A stretch of 39,602 nt of DNA from Clostridiales bacterium (GTDB taxonomy: Bacteria > Bacillota > Clostridia > Christensenellales > CAG-138): assembly GCA_918244965.1 (NCBI GenBank), contig CAKJYC010000020.1:1-39602 (forward strand). Direction: 5' to 3'. The notes under the pieces are model-generated. The model did no database searches, was not told the DNA's origin, and was given only the letters and a program-made list of their open reading frames with translations. This document shows, piece by piece, positions 13,579 to 22,676 of this stretch. The position numbers and the translations under genes were made by a program. The stretch's first letter is position 1, and every line of letters begins with the position of its first letter.

Positions 13579-14355
13579 TTACAGTTTCCATTCCGTGACC
13601 GCGGTGAGCACGGCTTTTCCCCTCAGCGCAATGCGGCCGTTGCCCAACGGCTCGCATATAAGCTCGCCGCCGCGTTCCGACGCCTGATATGCGCGGATGA
13701 TCCTCTTATGCAGCGTCCTTGCCCAGTAGTCTGCGATCTGACAATGCGCCGAGCCGCAGACCGGATCCTCCGGCACCGTGATCTCCGGCGTGAAGCTGCG
13801 CGAAACACAGTCGTACTCCCTGCCCTTCGCCGTGGCGTTCCAGATGCGGCCGGGAAGCTGTTTCAACAGCGCATAATCCGGCGCAAGGCTTCGCACGGTG
13901 TTCTCGTCCGCAAACACACAGTTGAGGTCGAGCCCCATGATCGCTTTCTCCGGACGCGCGCCGAACGCGCGCTCCATGGCGTCGGTGACGGGGATCTCGG
14001 TAAGCGGATAGGTCGGAAAGTTCAGCTCGAAGCAGTCGTCGGTCCGCCTGACGGAAAGGTCGCCGCTGCAGGAAGAATAACGCACCTCGCCCGCGTCCGG
14101 CTCGATCAAGGTCAAAAGCACGAACGACGCCGCAAGCGTCGCATGGCCGCACAGTTTCTCCTCCGTCATGGGCGTGAACCAGCGGATGCGATAGCGCTCC
14201 CCCTCCTTCACCAGAAAAGCGGTCTCGGCAAGGTTGTTCTCCATGGCGATCGCCTGCATCGTTTCGTCGGGGATCCACCGGTCCATGACGCAAACCGCTG
14301 CGGAATTGCCGTGAAACGGCCGATCCGTAAACGCGTCGACGATGTACTGCTTCAT
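13579..14355 (-). CDS. PhzF-family isomerase/epimerase-like protein
   Basis: The 258-residue protein has the diaminopimelate-epimerase-like PhzF fold. It opens with the family signature YIVDAFTDRPFHGNSAAV (4-21), carries the catalytic-type Glu44 in NLAETAF, then WFTPMTEEKLCGHAT (59-73), and ends with VCGSAHCQIADYW. Family members isomerise small acids, as in phenazine synthesis, but the substrates of most bacterial homologues are unknown and no phenazine genes are nearby. The ATG at 14355, 4 bases after the upstream gene's stop, fits the conserved N-terminus better than 14388. Translational coupling to the preceding gene is likely because the ribosome site is weak. Confidence 0.88.
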   Translation of the reverse strand: MKQYIVDAFTDRPFHGNSAAVCVMDRWIPDETMQAIAMENNLAETAFLVKEGERYRIRWFTPMTEEKLCGHATLAASFVLLTLIEPDAGEVRYSSCSGDLSVRRTDDCFELNFPTYPLTEIPVTDAMERAFGARPEKAIMGLDLNCVFADENTVRSLAPDYALLKQLPGRIWNATAKGREYDCVSRSFTPEITVPEDPVCGSAHCQIADYWARTLHKRIIRAYQASERGGELICEPLGNGRIALRGKAVLTAVTEWKL

Positions 14356-14359
14356 GCTG

Positions 14360-14911
14360 TTATTCCCCGGTTTTCTCCGGCCAATCATCGGAAATCAACG
14401 ATTGATAGCACTCTTTGCACATCCTCGTTCCGTTCCCGACCGCCATGACATTTACATTCTGCTTATTACAGATGTCGCAAGTCCCGTTTGCCTGAATCAT
14501 ATTGACCGCATGTCCCGTTGAACGTTGCAATGTCGGTGTTGTCTGACGTTTTTCGGTTGCCGGCTGTCTTTTCGGGTTCTCTTCTGTATCTCCGACGGTC
14601 TCAAGACCGATCAAATCCAAAAAAGAACGCTTTGGCCGGGGGTTCGGTTTGATTTGCTCGCTGCCGGATCTCCCGCCGTCTTCGTCGTTTTCACACTTCC
14701 GTACGATCGTGCCGTAGCCGTACAGCACAAGACTCGCCACATATGCAGCGAACGGTCCGAGGATCAATACCAAAACGCCCATAACAATTCCGATTTCCGT
14801 TTCGGCCATTGTCGCGATCAGAACGATGCCGAGCACAACGCTTGCGACCGACAGCACCCAGAAGGCCCCCTGCGCAATTGTCTGCAGCATTTTTCCGGTA
14901 TGCTTGAACAT
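14360..14911 (-). CDS. Membrane protein with C-terminal zinc-ribbon-like motif
   Basis: Not a recognised named family. The 183-residue protein has two TM helices (about 15-35 and 40-66), a polar linker with Lys/Pro/Arg-rich stretches, and a C-terminal zinc-ribbon-like module with CDIC (C145, C148) and CKEC (C165, C168) separated by 16 residues. The start at 14911 is set by AAAGGAGG 7 bases upstream; the longer reading to 15019 runs into repeat sequence. It lies between rsmG and phzF on the minus strand. The linker and base composition are a little AT-richer than the neighbours, hinting at a later arrival. Confidence 0.75.
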   Translation of the reverse strand: MFKHTGKMLQTIAQGAFWVLSVASVVLGIVLIATMAETEIGIVMGVLVLILGPFAAYVASLVLYGYGTIVRKCENDEDGGRSGSEQIKPNPRPKRSFLDLIGLETVGDTEENPKRQPATEKRQTTPTLQRSTGHAVNMIQANGTCDICNKQNVNVMAVGNGTRMCKECYQSLISDDWPEKTGE

Positions 14912-14939
14912 GACGCTTCCTCCTTTGCGATTTAACAGA

Positions 14940-15080
14940 TTGACGATTCTCCGGCAGGAGAATCCTCCTGAACGTAACCGAAGGTCACACATCACTTGCG
15001 GCTTTGCCGCATACATCATTGCGAAGCTGCATCACTTGCGCGAAGCGCAAACATCACTGCCGCTCTGCGGCTACAGCGGC
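14940..15080. repeat. Tandem array of small hairpins with ACATCACT spacers
   Basis: Short hairpins follow each other: GATTCTCC-ggca-GGAGAATC (near 14949), TGCGGC-ttt-GCCGCA, TTGCGC-gaa-GCGCAA and GCCGC-tct-GCGGC. From the second on they are separated by ACATCACT or near variants (ACATCATT, GCATCACT). The last hairpins enter the end of rsmG (15071). Stems differ while the spacer is kept. I see no gene between 14912 and 15070. Confidence 0.65.
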
Positions 15081-15748
15081 TTTTTCGCGGGCAGCCCCGC
15101 CTTGCGCGGGTATGTCGACGGAGTCGGTGCGTTTTTGGTGCAGATTACCAGCGTGCGCGCGCCGTAGTCCGAGGCAAGCGGGACGGCCTCCGCCGTGCAG
15201 TGCAAAAGATGCAGCGCGCTCCTTGCGCTGGTCATCTCTTCGGAAACGTCGCCTTTGTAACAATAGGCCTTGCCGCCCGTTTTGAGAAGCGGGACCGTGA
15301 GTTCAAGAAGCACCGGCAAAGACGCCACCGCGCGGGAAACCGTCGCGTCGAACCGTCCGCGAACCTTCGGGTCGCGCCCGAAGTCCTCCGCCCGCGCATG
15401 CACGCATTCCGCCGATAAATCAAGGGTTTTCAGCACTTCCTCCAGGAATGTGATGCGCTTGTTGAGTGAATCGACAAGCGTGATCTTTAGGGTCGGATTC
15501 ATAATGAGCAGCGGGATCGCGGGAAAGCCCGCGCCGGTGCCGACGTCCGCGATCCTCGCGCCGTCTTCAAGATACGGCAGCGCGGCAAGCGAGTCGTAAA
15601 AGTGCTTTTTAACGACCTCCTCCGGCGCCGTGATCGCGGTCAGATTCATCCGCGTGTTCCAGTCGATCAGAAGATCATAGTATGCGATAAATTTGTCGCA
15701 TGCTTCGTCGGTGAGGTTTGGGATCGTCGCGTTCAGAAGATCACGCAT
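15071..15748 (-). CDS. rsmG: 16S rRNA (guanine-N7)-methyltransferase RsmG
   Basis: Methylates G527 of 16S rRNA (E. coli numbering) using S-adenosylmethionine. The 225-residue protein shows WNTRMNLTAI (30-39), typical of the family's N-terminus, and the SAM-binding motif I DVGTGAGFP (68-76), then LVDSLNKR and a C-terminal PxxYPRK-type stretch (STYPRKAG). The ATG at 15748 overlaps the end of mnmG by 8 bases, so translation is probably coupled. The mnmG-rsmG order is conserved in many Firmicutes. The extreme 3' end runs into the ACATCACT hairpin array, which may have contributed the last few codons. Confidence 0.95.
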   Translation of the reverse strand: MRDLLNATIPNLTDEACDKFIAYYDLLIDWNTRMNLTAITAPEEVVKKHFYDSLAALPYLEDGARIADVGTGAGFPAIPLLIMNPTLKITLVDSLNKRITFLEEVLKTLDLSAECVHARAEDFGRDPKVRGRFDATVSRAVASLPVLLELTVPLLKTGGKAYCYKGDVSEEMTSARSALHLLHCTAEAVPLASDYGARTLVICTKNAPTPSTYPRKAGLPAKKPL

Positions 15749-17603
15749 GGGGAAATCCTTTCTTGGACAGCACAAGCAGTACGCCGACATCTGCGGGGGA
15801 CACACCGGAGATGCGCGACGCCTGCCCGATGCTCGACGGCCGAAGCGCGTTCAGCTTTTGCCGCGCCTCAAGCCGCAGACCGTCCAGTTTGCTGTAATCG
15901 AGATCCTGCGGCAGCGGCAGCTCTTCCATTGCGCGGAAGCGCCGCACCTGCTCGGTCTGCTTTTCGATATAGCCGTCGTAATGCGCCATGACGTCGATCT
16001 GCTCCTCGACGGCGGGTTCGAGCGGTTCGAGGCAGTCATAGAGCTTCAGAAGGTCGGTGTAGCGCACGTTCGGCCGCTTCAGAAGATCGAAGAGCTTCGC
16101 GCCGGAATTCGGAACGCTCTCGCCGACGGATTCGAGATAGACGCGAAGCGCGTCGGATGGCGGCACATGCGTGCCGAGACGGCGCATCGTCTCCGCGATG
16201 CCCTCTCTTTTACGCTGCAAAACCGCGTACCGTTCCTCCGAGATGAGTCCGAGCCGTCTTGCGCGCTCGGTCAGGCGCAGGTCCGCGTTGTCCTGCCGGA
16301 GCAGCAGGCGGTATTCGCAGCGGCTCGTCATCATGCGGTACGGCTCCGGCGTGCCCTTGGTGGCAAGGTCGTCGACCAGCACGCCGATATAGGCGTCGCT
16401 TCTGCCGAGCAGAAACGGCTCCTCGCCTTTGACGTACAGCGCGGCGTTGACGCCCGCGTAAAAGCCCTGCGCGGCGGCCTCCTCGTAGCCGCTCGATCCG
16501 TTCACCTGCCCTGCGGTGAACAGACCGGGAACGTCCTTGACCATGAGCGACAGGTTCAGCACGTTCGGCACGAGGCAGTCGTATTCGATCGCGTAGCCGA
16601 GCCGCATCACCTCACAACGGCGGAGGCCCGGCATGGTGTGCAGCATATCAACCTGCACGTCGGCGGGCAGCGAGGTGCTCATGCCCTGCACGTACATCTC
16701 CTCGGTGGTGCGGCCCTCCGGCTCGATGAAGATCTGGTGCCGGTCGTGGTCCGGAAAGCGCACGATCTTGTCCTCGATCGACGGGCAGTAGCGCGTGCCG
16801 GTCGCGTGGATGCGGCCCGCGTACATCGGCGAGCGGTCGAGGTTCTTCAGAATGATGTCGTGCGTCTGTTGATTCGTATAGGTAAGCCAACACGGGTCCT
16901 GCTCGATATGCAGCCGCCCGTTCAGAAATGAAAACGCGGGCGTCGGCTCGTCGCCGCGCTGGATCTCCATTTCGTCAAGGTCCAAGGAGCTTTTACGCAC
17001 ACGCGCGGGCGTGCCGGTCTTGAACCGCTGCAGCGGAATACCGAGACTCCTCAACGCGTCGGACAGGCCCTCGCTGCGCAGCATCCCGCACGGGCCGCTT
17101 AGGCGCGACCATTCGCCGATCAGGATGCGGCTTGATAAATACACGCCGGAGCAGAGCACGACGGCGCGGCAGCCGTAGGTGAAGCCCTCGTCGGTTCGGA
17201 CGCCGGAAACGCGGCCGTTTTCGGTCAGGATCTCCGTGACCTCGCCCTGCACGATCGTCAGATTCTGCTGCCGTTCCAGCGTGCGCTTCATGCGCTCGTG
17301 ATAGCGGCGCTTGTCCATCTGCGCGCGAAGCGAATGGACCGCGGGTCCCTTCGACGTGTTCAGCATGCGCATCTGGATCAGCGTATCGTCCGCGGCAAGG
17401 CCCATTTCGCCGCCCATCGCGTCGATCTCACGGACCAGATGCCCCTTGCCGGTACCGCCGATCGCGGGGTTGCAGGGCATCATGCCGATGCTGTCAAGGT
17501 TCAGCGTCAGAAGAAGCGTCCGTAATCCCATGCGGGAACAGGCCAGCGCGGCTTCGATCCCCGCGTGACCCGCGCCGATGACAATACAGGCAAACTGCTC
17601 CAT
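15741..17603 (-). CDS. mnmG: tRNA uridine 5-carboxymethylaminomethyl modification enzyme MnmG
   Basis: FAD-dependent partner of MnmE that builds the cmnm5 group on the wobble uridine of certain tRNAs. The 620-residue length is normal. The FAD Rossmann motif GAGHAG (10-15) opens the protein, followed by the hallmark PCNPAIGGTGKGHLV (about 49-63), the central GSSGYEEAAAQG region and the helical MnmE-binding C-terminus. The ATG at 17603 is chosen because AAGGAGCG lies just upstream and the Rossmann motif begins there; an in-frame extension to 17687 crosses the promoter. mnmE is not adjacent in the window. Confidence 0.96.
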   Translation of the reverse strand: MEQFACIVIGAGHAGIEAALACSRMGLRTLLLTLNLDSIGMMPCNPAIGGTGKGHLVREIDAMGGEMGLAADDTLIQMRMLNTSKGPAVHSLRAQMDKRRYHERMKRTLERQQNLTIVQGEVTEILTENGRVSGVRTDEGFTYGCRAVVLCSGVYLSSRILIGEWSRLSGPCGMLRSEGLSDALRSLGIPLQRFKTGTPARVRKSSLDLDEMEIQRGDEPTPAFSFLNGRLHIEQDPCWLTYTNQQTHDIILKNLDRSPMYAGRIHATGTRYCPSIEDKIVRFPDHDRHQIFIEPEGRTTEEMYVQGMSTSLPADVQVDMLHTMPGLRRCEVMRLGYAIEYDCLVPNVLNLSLMVKDVPGLFTAGQVNGSSGYEEAAAQGFYAGVNAALYVKGEEPFLLGRSDAYIGVLVDDLATKGTPEPYRMMTSRCEYRLLLRQDNADLRLTERARRLGLISEERYAVLQRKREGIAETMRRLGTHVPPSDALRVYLESVGESVPNSGAKLFDLLKRPNVRYTDLLKLYDCLEPLEPAVEEQIDVMAHYDGYIEKQTEQVRRFRAMEELPLPQDLDYSKLDGLRLEARQKLNALRPSSIGQASRISGVSPADVGVLLVLSKKGFPHA

Positions 17604-17634
17604 AAATCGCTCCTTCGCATTCTTTCGACGGTAC

Positions 17635-17664
17635 AGTATACCATATTCCTTCGTTTTTGTGCAA
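17635..17664 (-). promoter_or_regulatory. Promoter of mnmG-rsmG
   Basis: On the minus strand TTGCAC (17659-17664), an 18-base spacer and TATACT (17635-17640), 31 bp before the ATG. Confidence 0.75.
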
Positions 17665-17671
17665 CGGATAG

Positions 17672-17700
17672 TGGAAATATCCGCCAAACTCTGTTATACT
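17672..17700 (+). promoter_or_regulatory. Promoter of the yhaM-tldD-tldE operon
   Basis: TGGAAA (17672-17677), a 17-base spacer and TATACT (17695-17700); divergent from the mnmG promoter with only a few bases between them. Confidence 0.6.
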
Positions 17701-17722
17701 GGTTGCACAGGAGGACAGTTTT

Positions 17723-18667
17723 ATGGGTAAAATGCGATTGATTCGGGAAGCGTTCGGCACGACCGAGGGCTTTTGCCTGGTGAAGAGCGCCGCCGTGCGC
17801 ACGGACGTCAAGGGAACGGAATACCTCGACATGGTGATCGCCGATTCCGAGGGCGAATGCGTAGCGAAGCTGTGGAACTATACAAGGCTCACGCACGGCG
17901 AGTACGACGCAAACGACATCATTAAGGTGCGCGGGTCGGTGCAGGTTTGGAAGGACACCGAGCAGTTCAAGATCGACCGGATCCGCAAGGTCACCGAAGC
18001 CGACAACGTCGACATGAGCGGGATCATCCCGACCGCGCCGTTCGATCCGCAGGCGATGTACGACGAGCTGTACAATACCGCCGCAGGCTTTTCCGACGAG
18101 GACTTAAAACGCATCGTGCAGTACCTGCTGCGCGAAAACCGCGAGCAGCTTCTGATCTTCCCCGCGGGCGTGAAGCTCCACCATGCGACGCGCGGGGGGC
18201 TTTTGCATCACACCTGCGCGGTGCTGCATCTTGCAAAGCACATTGCGGACCTGTATCCGTTCCTGCACCGCGATCTGCTGCTTGCGGGCGCGATCCTGCA
18301 CGACATCGGAAAGCTCCGTGAGCTCGACGCCGACACGCTCGGCATTGCGGGCGCGTATACGAACGAAGGGCAGCTTCTGGGCCACATCAACGTCGGCATG
18401 ACGATGATCGCCGCGGCCGCCGAGATCACGATGATCTCCCCGAAGACCGCAATGCTTCTCGAACACATGATCCTGTCGCACCACGGCAAACCGGAGTTCG
18501 GCAGCCCGCGCCTTCCGATGTTCCCGGAGGCGGAGGTGCTTAGTATCTGCGACCTCTTGGACAGCAAGATGTACGAAATGGACGCCGCGCTCGACGGCGT
18601 CAGTCCGGACGGCTTCTCCGAGCGGCAGTGGGCGCTCGACAACCGTCAGCTTTTCAAAATCGACTGA
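17723..18667 (+). CDS. yhaM: YhaM-like 3'-5' exoribonuclease (OB fold plus HD domain)
   Basis: Likely a metal-dependent 3'-5' exonuclease of the YhaM/CBF1 type. The 314-residue protein has an N-terminal OB-fold at about 15-95 (LDMVIADSEGECVAKLW...IIKVRGSVQVW) for nucleic-acid binding, then an HD phosphohydrolase domain. Its metal ligands are visible as HH at 153-154, HH at 162-163 and the HDIGK box at 193-197, with a later HMILSHHGKPEFGSP region typical of YhaM. AGGAGG lies 8 bases before the ATG. It leads an operon with tldD 13 bp downstream. Other HD proteins are possible, but the OB-HD order and HHGKPEFGSP favour YhaM. Confidence 0.9.
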   Translation: MGKMRLIREAFGTTEGFCLVKSAAVRTDVKGTEYLDMVIADSEGECVAKLWNYTRLTHGEYDANDIIKVRGSVQVWKDTEQFKIDRIRKVTEADNVDMSGIIPTAPFDPQAMYDELYNTAAGFSDEDLKRIVQYLLRENREQLLIFPAGVKLHHATRGGLLHHTCAVLHLAKHIADLYPFLHRDLLLAGAILHDIGKLRELDADTLGIAGAYTNEGQLLGHINVGMTMIAAAAEITMISPKTAMLLEHMILSHHGKPEFGSPRLPMFPEAEVLSICDLLDSKMYEMDAALDGVSPDGFSERQWALDNRQLFKID

Positions 18668-18680
18668 AGGGAGAACTGCT

Positions 18681-20093
18681 ATGTTTGAACGGCTGGATGC
18701 GGTGAAACCCGCATTGAAAAAACTGATCGCGACGCTGCGCGAACGATACGCCTACGTCTCGGTGCTTGCCACGGCGGAGCGTTTCCGTTCGTGGAACGTA
18801 TCGAAAAACGGCATTTCGCTGTCGGCGTCCGGACTCGACGGCGGCGACGGCTATGTGATCCGGGTGTTTGACAAAACCGGCTGCGCGGAATACTCGATCA
18901 ACGCATTTTCGGAGGAGATGATCCCCGCGATCGTCAACGAGATGGAGACCCGCCTCGAAGCGGAACGCGCGGCGCTGCCCGAAGGGATCACGCCGATGCC
19001 CGCGGCGATCCCGGACGATTCCCCCGCCGCGCTCAAAAAGGAAGCGAAGTACGAGATCGACCCGATGGACGTCGGAGACGAAGCGATCCTTGCGCTGATC
19101 GGACGCATCCGGGAAAAAGGACTGCATGCGGAAGGCATCCTGGACATTTTCTGCGGCGTCAACTACTCCGCCGAGCGCAAGATCTTCCTGTCCGAAAACC
19201 GCGATCTCGATGAAAGCCATATGTGGATGAACGCATTTGTAGGCGCAATGAGCGCGCGCGGCGAGGAAATCAAGGAAAGCTACAAGGGCTATTCGGTGCT
19301 CGGCGGCGCGGAGCTTTTGAAGGAGGTCGAAAACGACATCGACGAGGTCACCCGTCGGCTCAACGATCTGCTGCGGTCCGAGCCGATGATCCCCGGCGAA
19401 TACGAATGCGTCTGTGATCCGGAGGTCACCGGCATGATCGTGCATGAAGCATTCGGGCACGGCGTCGAGATGGACATGTTCGTGAAGGACCGCGCGCAGG
19501 CACGGCAGTTCATGGGCGAATACGTGGCAAGCCCGCTTGTCACCATGCACGACGGCTCGGCGGTCGACGAATGCGCGACCTGGGCGTTCGACGACGAAGG
19601 AACGCTGACCGGCGACACGGTCATCATCGACAAGGGCGTTTTGCGCCGCGGCATGTGCGACGCGCTCTCCGCCATGCGGCTCGGCGTGAAGCCCACCGGC
19701 AACGGACGGCGTGAAAGCTACGAACGCAAAGCGTATACCCGCATGACGAACACCTATTTCGAGGGCGGCGACGCCACGAAGGAAGAGATGATCGCCTCGA
19801 TCCCGTACGGATTCCTGCTCGAAGAGCCGACCAGCGGCATGGAGGACCCGAAGAACTGGGGCATCCAGTGCATGGTCAACGTTGCGCGCGAGATCAAAGA
19901 CGGAAAACTCACCGGCAGGGTGTTCTCTCCGATCGTGCTGACCGGTTATGTGCCGGACCTTCTGAAATCCGTTTCTATGATGGGCGGAAAGGTACAGCTT
20001 GCCGGCGGCGGCTACTGCGGCAAGGGCTATAAGGAATGGGTCAAGGTCTCCGACGGCGGCGCGTACATGAAGGCGCGCATCCGCCTGGGTTAA
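18681..20093 (+). CDS. tldD: TldD/PmbA-family metallopeptidase, TldD-like subunit
   Basis: Catalytic half of the TldD/TldE heterodimer, a zinc peptidase that degrades unfolded or leader peptides. In the 470-residue protein the metal-binding HEAFGHGVE sits at 255-263, giving the H-E-x3-H pattern of TldD. The family's later Gly-rich segments (GVLRRGMCDALSAMRLG, TGNGRRESY and the C-terminal GGGYCGKGYKEW) are present. AGGGAGAA precedes the ATG. It is followed by its TldE partner after 12 bp. In other bacteria TldD/E acts in microcin B17 maturation and CcdA degradation; no peptide precursor is visible here, so a general peptidase role is assumed. Confidence 0.93.
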   Translation: MFERLDAVKPALKKLIATLRERYAYVSVLATAERFRSWNVSKNGISLSASGLDGGDGYVIRVFDKTGCAEYSINAFSEEMIPAIVNEMETRLEAERAALPEGITPMPAAIPDDSPAALKKEAKYEIDPMDVGDEAILALIGRIREKGLHAEGILDIFCGVNYSAERKIFLSENRDLDESHMWMNAFVGAMSARGEEIKESYKGYSVLGGAELLKEVENDIDEVTRRLNDLLRSEPMIPGEYECVCDPEVTGMIVHEAFGHGVEMDMFVKDRAQARQFMGEYVASPLVTMHDGSAVDECATWAFDDEGTLTGDTVIIDKGVLRRGMCDALSAMRLGVKPTGNGRRESYERKAYTRMTNTYFEGGDATKEEMIASIPYGFLLEEPTSGMEDPKNWGIQCMVNVAREIKDGKLTGRVFSPIVLTGYVPDLLKSVSMMGGKVQLAGGGYCGKGYKEWVKVSDGGAYMKARIRLG

Positions 20094-20105
20094 GGAGGAA
20101 TCGCT

Positions 20106-21386
20106 ATGGAACGAATCAAAAAGCTGCTGAAAGAAGCGGGCGTTTCGGAATACATCATTTTCGGGTGCATAGAGCGTACCGCAGAGCTGTTCTTCATCAA
20201 AAAGCAGCTCGACACGCGCCGCATCAAGGACGTGGAAAAGTTCAAGGTGACCGTGTTCCGCACGGACGAAAAGGACGGCAAACAGCTGCGCGCCGCGACC
20301 GACGTGACCGTGCTTGCCGAGATGACCGACGTCGAGATGCTCGATGCGTTCAAAGGCGCGTATTTTGCCGCGCAGTTCGCGATGAACCCGTATTATGAGC
20401 TGCCGGACCCGGTGACCGCGCCGCTGATCGAGGCACACGGCCGTCTCGCCGAGCAGGCGCCGGAACAGAGCGCGGGCGAAATGGCCGCGGCGCTCTTCCG
20501 GGCAGACACCGGAACGGACGCGTTTTTGAACTCGGCCGAAATTTTCGTAATTCAAAGGCGCTCGCATGTGATCAGCTCCCGCGGCACGGACGTTTCGTGG
20601 ACCGAGGCGGAGGTCAAGGGCGAATACGTCGTGCAGGCAAAGGAGCCGGAGGACGTCGAGATGTACCGCGACTTCGCCTATACCGAGCTGAACACGAACG
20701 CTTTGACTGCGCAGGCAAAGGAAGCGCTGTCGTTCGTGCGCGACCGCGCGCGGGCGCAGAAGATTCTGAAAAGCGGCAATTACGACGTGATCCTGACCGA
20801 CGAAAACGTTATGATGACGCTGTGGTTCTACGGCGATCGCGCCTCGGCGCGCATGCTCTATCCCGGCTATTCGACCTGGAAGATCGGCGACGACGTACAG
20901 GGCGAAACGTGCGGCGACCGCGTGACGCTCACGCTGCGCGCGCTTGCACCGTACTCCAAAGAGGGCATCCCGATGCACGACCTTGCGCTGATCGAGAATG
21001 GCGTGATGCGCGCCACGCACGGTCCGAACCGCTTCTGCCGTTACCTCGGCGCGGAGCCGACCGGCGACTACCGCAAGTATTCCTGCGACAATCCCGGCAC
21101 GATGACCTTTGCCGAGATGCAGAAGCGTCCGTGCCTTTGGGCGGTCACGTTCTCCGGCTTTGAGATGGACCCCTTCTCCGGACACTTCGGCGGCGAGATC
21201 CGCCTTGGGTATCTGATCGAGGACGGCAAGCTGACGCCCGTCACCGGCGGCTCGATCAACGGCAGTATCCTGGACGCACAGAAGGATATCGTGTTCTCTA
21301 CGGAACGCTATGCCGAGATCGGCTACGACGGCCCGTACGCGATCCTGCTGAAAAACATCGCGGTGGCCGGGACGGACGCGGAATAA
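20106..21386 (+). CDS. pmbA: TldD/PmbA-family protein, TldE-like subunit
   Basis: Non-catalytic partner of TldD. The 426-residue protein has the same overall fold but lacks the H-E-x3-H zinc motif, as expected of TldE/PmbA. C-terminal family features include FSGFEMDPFSGHFGGEIRLG and the following GGSINGSIL segment. AAGGAGG lies about 7 bases upstream of the ATG, 12 bp after tldD. It ends the operon before the terminator it shares with the convergent icd gene. The N-terminal 30 residues are shorter than in E. coli PmbA. Confidence 0.9.
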   Translation: MERIKKLLKEAGVSEYIIFGCIERTAELFFIKKQLDTRRIKDVEKFKVTVFRTDEKDGKQLRAATDVTVLAEMTDVEMLDAFKGAYFAAQFAMNPYYELPDPVTAPLIEAHGRLAEQAPEQSAGEMAAALFRADTGTDAFLNSAEIFVIQRRSHVISSRGTDVSWTEAEVKGEYVVQAKEPEDVEMYRDFAYTELNTNALTAQAKEALSFVRDRARAQKILKSGNYDVILTDENVMMTLWFYGDRASARMLYPGYSTWKIGDDVQGETCGDRVTLTLRALAPYSKEGIPMHDLALIENGVMRATHGPNRFCRYLGAEPTGDYRKYSCDNPGTMTFAEMQKRPCLWAVTFSGFEMDPFSGHFGGEIRLGYLIEDGKLTPVTGGSINGSILDAQKDIVFSTERYAEIGYDGPYAILLKNIAVAGTDAE

Positions 21387-21404
21387 CGGACATCATAAGA
21401 AAAA

Positions 21405-21436
21405 CGAGCTCTCCCGAATCGGGAGGGCTCGCTTTG
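21405..21436 (+). terminator. Terminator between tldE and icd
   Basis: CGAGCTCTCCCG / CGGGAGGGCTCG 12-bp stem with one G-T wobble and an AAT loop, followed by CTTT on the plus strand; AAAA on the 5' side could serve icd. Confidence 0.8.
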
Positions 21437-21448
21437 GTTTGCAGGGGA

Positions 21449-22663
21449 TTATGCGCCGAGTTTCTTTTCGAGGCGGGTGCGGATCGCGCGGATGAAGTCG
21501 ATCGTGTTGACCGCGGTGGGCTTTTGGCCCTCGACGAGATTCACGAGGTCCTTGGTCATGATGCCGTCGTTCAGCGTTTCGACGCAGGCCTCTTCGAGCT
21601 TGTTGCCGAAGTCGACGAGGTCCTGTAGACCGTCCATCTCGCCGCGTTTTCTCAAAGCGCCGCTCCAGGCGTAGATCGTCGCCATCGGGTTCGTCGAGGT
21701 CTCCTCGCCCGCGAGGTATTTATAATAGTGCCGCGTCACGGTGCCGTGCGCCGCCTCGAACTCGAACTTGCCGTCCGGGCTGCACAGCACGGAGGTCATC
21801 ATGGCCAGCGATCCGAACGCGGTGGAAACCATGTCGCTCATAACGTCGCCGTCGTAGTTCTTGAGCGCCCAGATGAAGCCGCCCTTTGAACGGATGACGC
21901 GCGCAACCGCGTCGTCGATCAGGGTGTAGAAGTAGGTCAGACCGAGCTTCTCGAATTCGGCCTTGTACTCCGTGTCGTACACCTCCTGGAAGATGTTGCG
22001 GAAGTTCATGTCGTACTTCTTGCTGATCGTGTCCTTTGCGGAGAACCAGAGGTCCTGCTTGGTGTTCAGCGCGTACTGGAAGCAGGCGTGCGCGAACGAG
22101 CGGATCGAGGTGTCCTTGTTATAGATGCCCTGCAGGATGCCGGGGCACTCGAAATCATAAACCGTCTCGCGGAAGGTCGCGCCGTTTTCGCCGGTGAACA
22201 CCAGCTCCGCCTTGCCCTTTTCGGGGACGCGGTACTCGGTGCCCTTGTAGAGATCGCCGTACGCGTGACGCGCGATGGTGATCGGCTTCTCCCAGTTCTT
22301 GACGACCGGCTTGATGCTGTCGATGATGATCGGCGCGCGGAACACGGTGCCGTCGAGGATCGCGCGGATCGTGCCGTTCGGGCTCTTCCACATCTCATGC
22401 AGGTTGTACTCGGTCATGCGCTGCGCATTCGGCGTGATCGTGGCGCACTTGACGCCGACGCCGTACTTTTTGATCGCATTGCCCGCGTCCTTGGTGATCT
22501 GGTCCTTGGTCTCGTCGCGCTTCGGAAGGCCGAGGTCGTAGTATTCGGTCTTGAGGTCCACGAACGGGAGCAGCAGCTCATCCTTGATCATCTTCCAGAT
22601 GATCCGGGTCATTTCGTCGCCGTCCATCTCGACGAGCGGCGTGGTCATTTTGATCTTTTCCAT
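21449..22663 (-). CDS. icd: NADP-dependent isocitrate dehydrogenase
   Basis: Oxidatively decarboxylates isocitrate to 2-oxoglutarate with NADP. At 404 residues it belongs to the eukaryote-like homodimeric type (opening [20 protein letters not shown], residues 1-20) rather than the shorter E. coli type. Visible motifs are [12 protein letters not shown] and the substrate SPNGTIR loop, RHAYGDLYK, the metal-binding NYDGDVMSD region and the coenzyme-site [10 protein letters not shown]. It lies 13 bp downstream of the aconitase gene, so the two consecutive reactions are encoded together. The citrate synthase gene is not in the window. This pair would supply 2-oxoglutarate for glutamate. Confidence 0.96.
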   Translation of the reverse strand: MEKIKMTTPLVEMDGDEMTRIIWKMIKDELLLPFVDLKTEYYDLGLPKRDETKDQITKDAGNAIKKYGVGVKCATITPNAQRMTEYNLHEMWKSPNGTIRAILDGTVFRAPIIIDSIKPVVKNWEKPITIARHAYGDLYKGTEYRVPEKGKAELVFTGENGATFRETVYDFECPGILQGIYNKDTSIRSFAHACFQYALNTKQDLWFSAKDTISKKYDMNFRNIFQEVYDTEYKAEFEKLGLTYFYTLIDDAVARVIRSKGGFIWALKNYDGDVMSDMVSTAFGSLAMMTSVLCSPDGKFEFEAAHGTVTRHYYKYLAGEETSTNPMATIYAWSGALRKRGEMDGLQDLVDFGNKLEEACVETLNDGIMTKDLVNLVEGQKPTAVNTIDFIRAIRTRLEKKLGA

Positions 22664-22676
22664 AAGTCCCTCCGAA

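Noticed and set aside
14940-15080. CRISPR array
   Set aside because: Units are only about 20 bases with short constant spacers and variable palindromes, too few and too short, and no cas genes are present.
18654-21185. An 843-codon minus-strand open frame spanning tldD and tldE
   Set aside because: It crosses two well-supported genes and has no recognisable domain; GC-rich codon usage makes long antisense frames common here.
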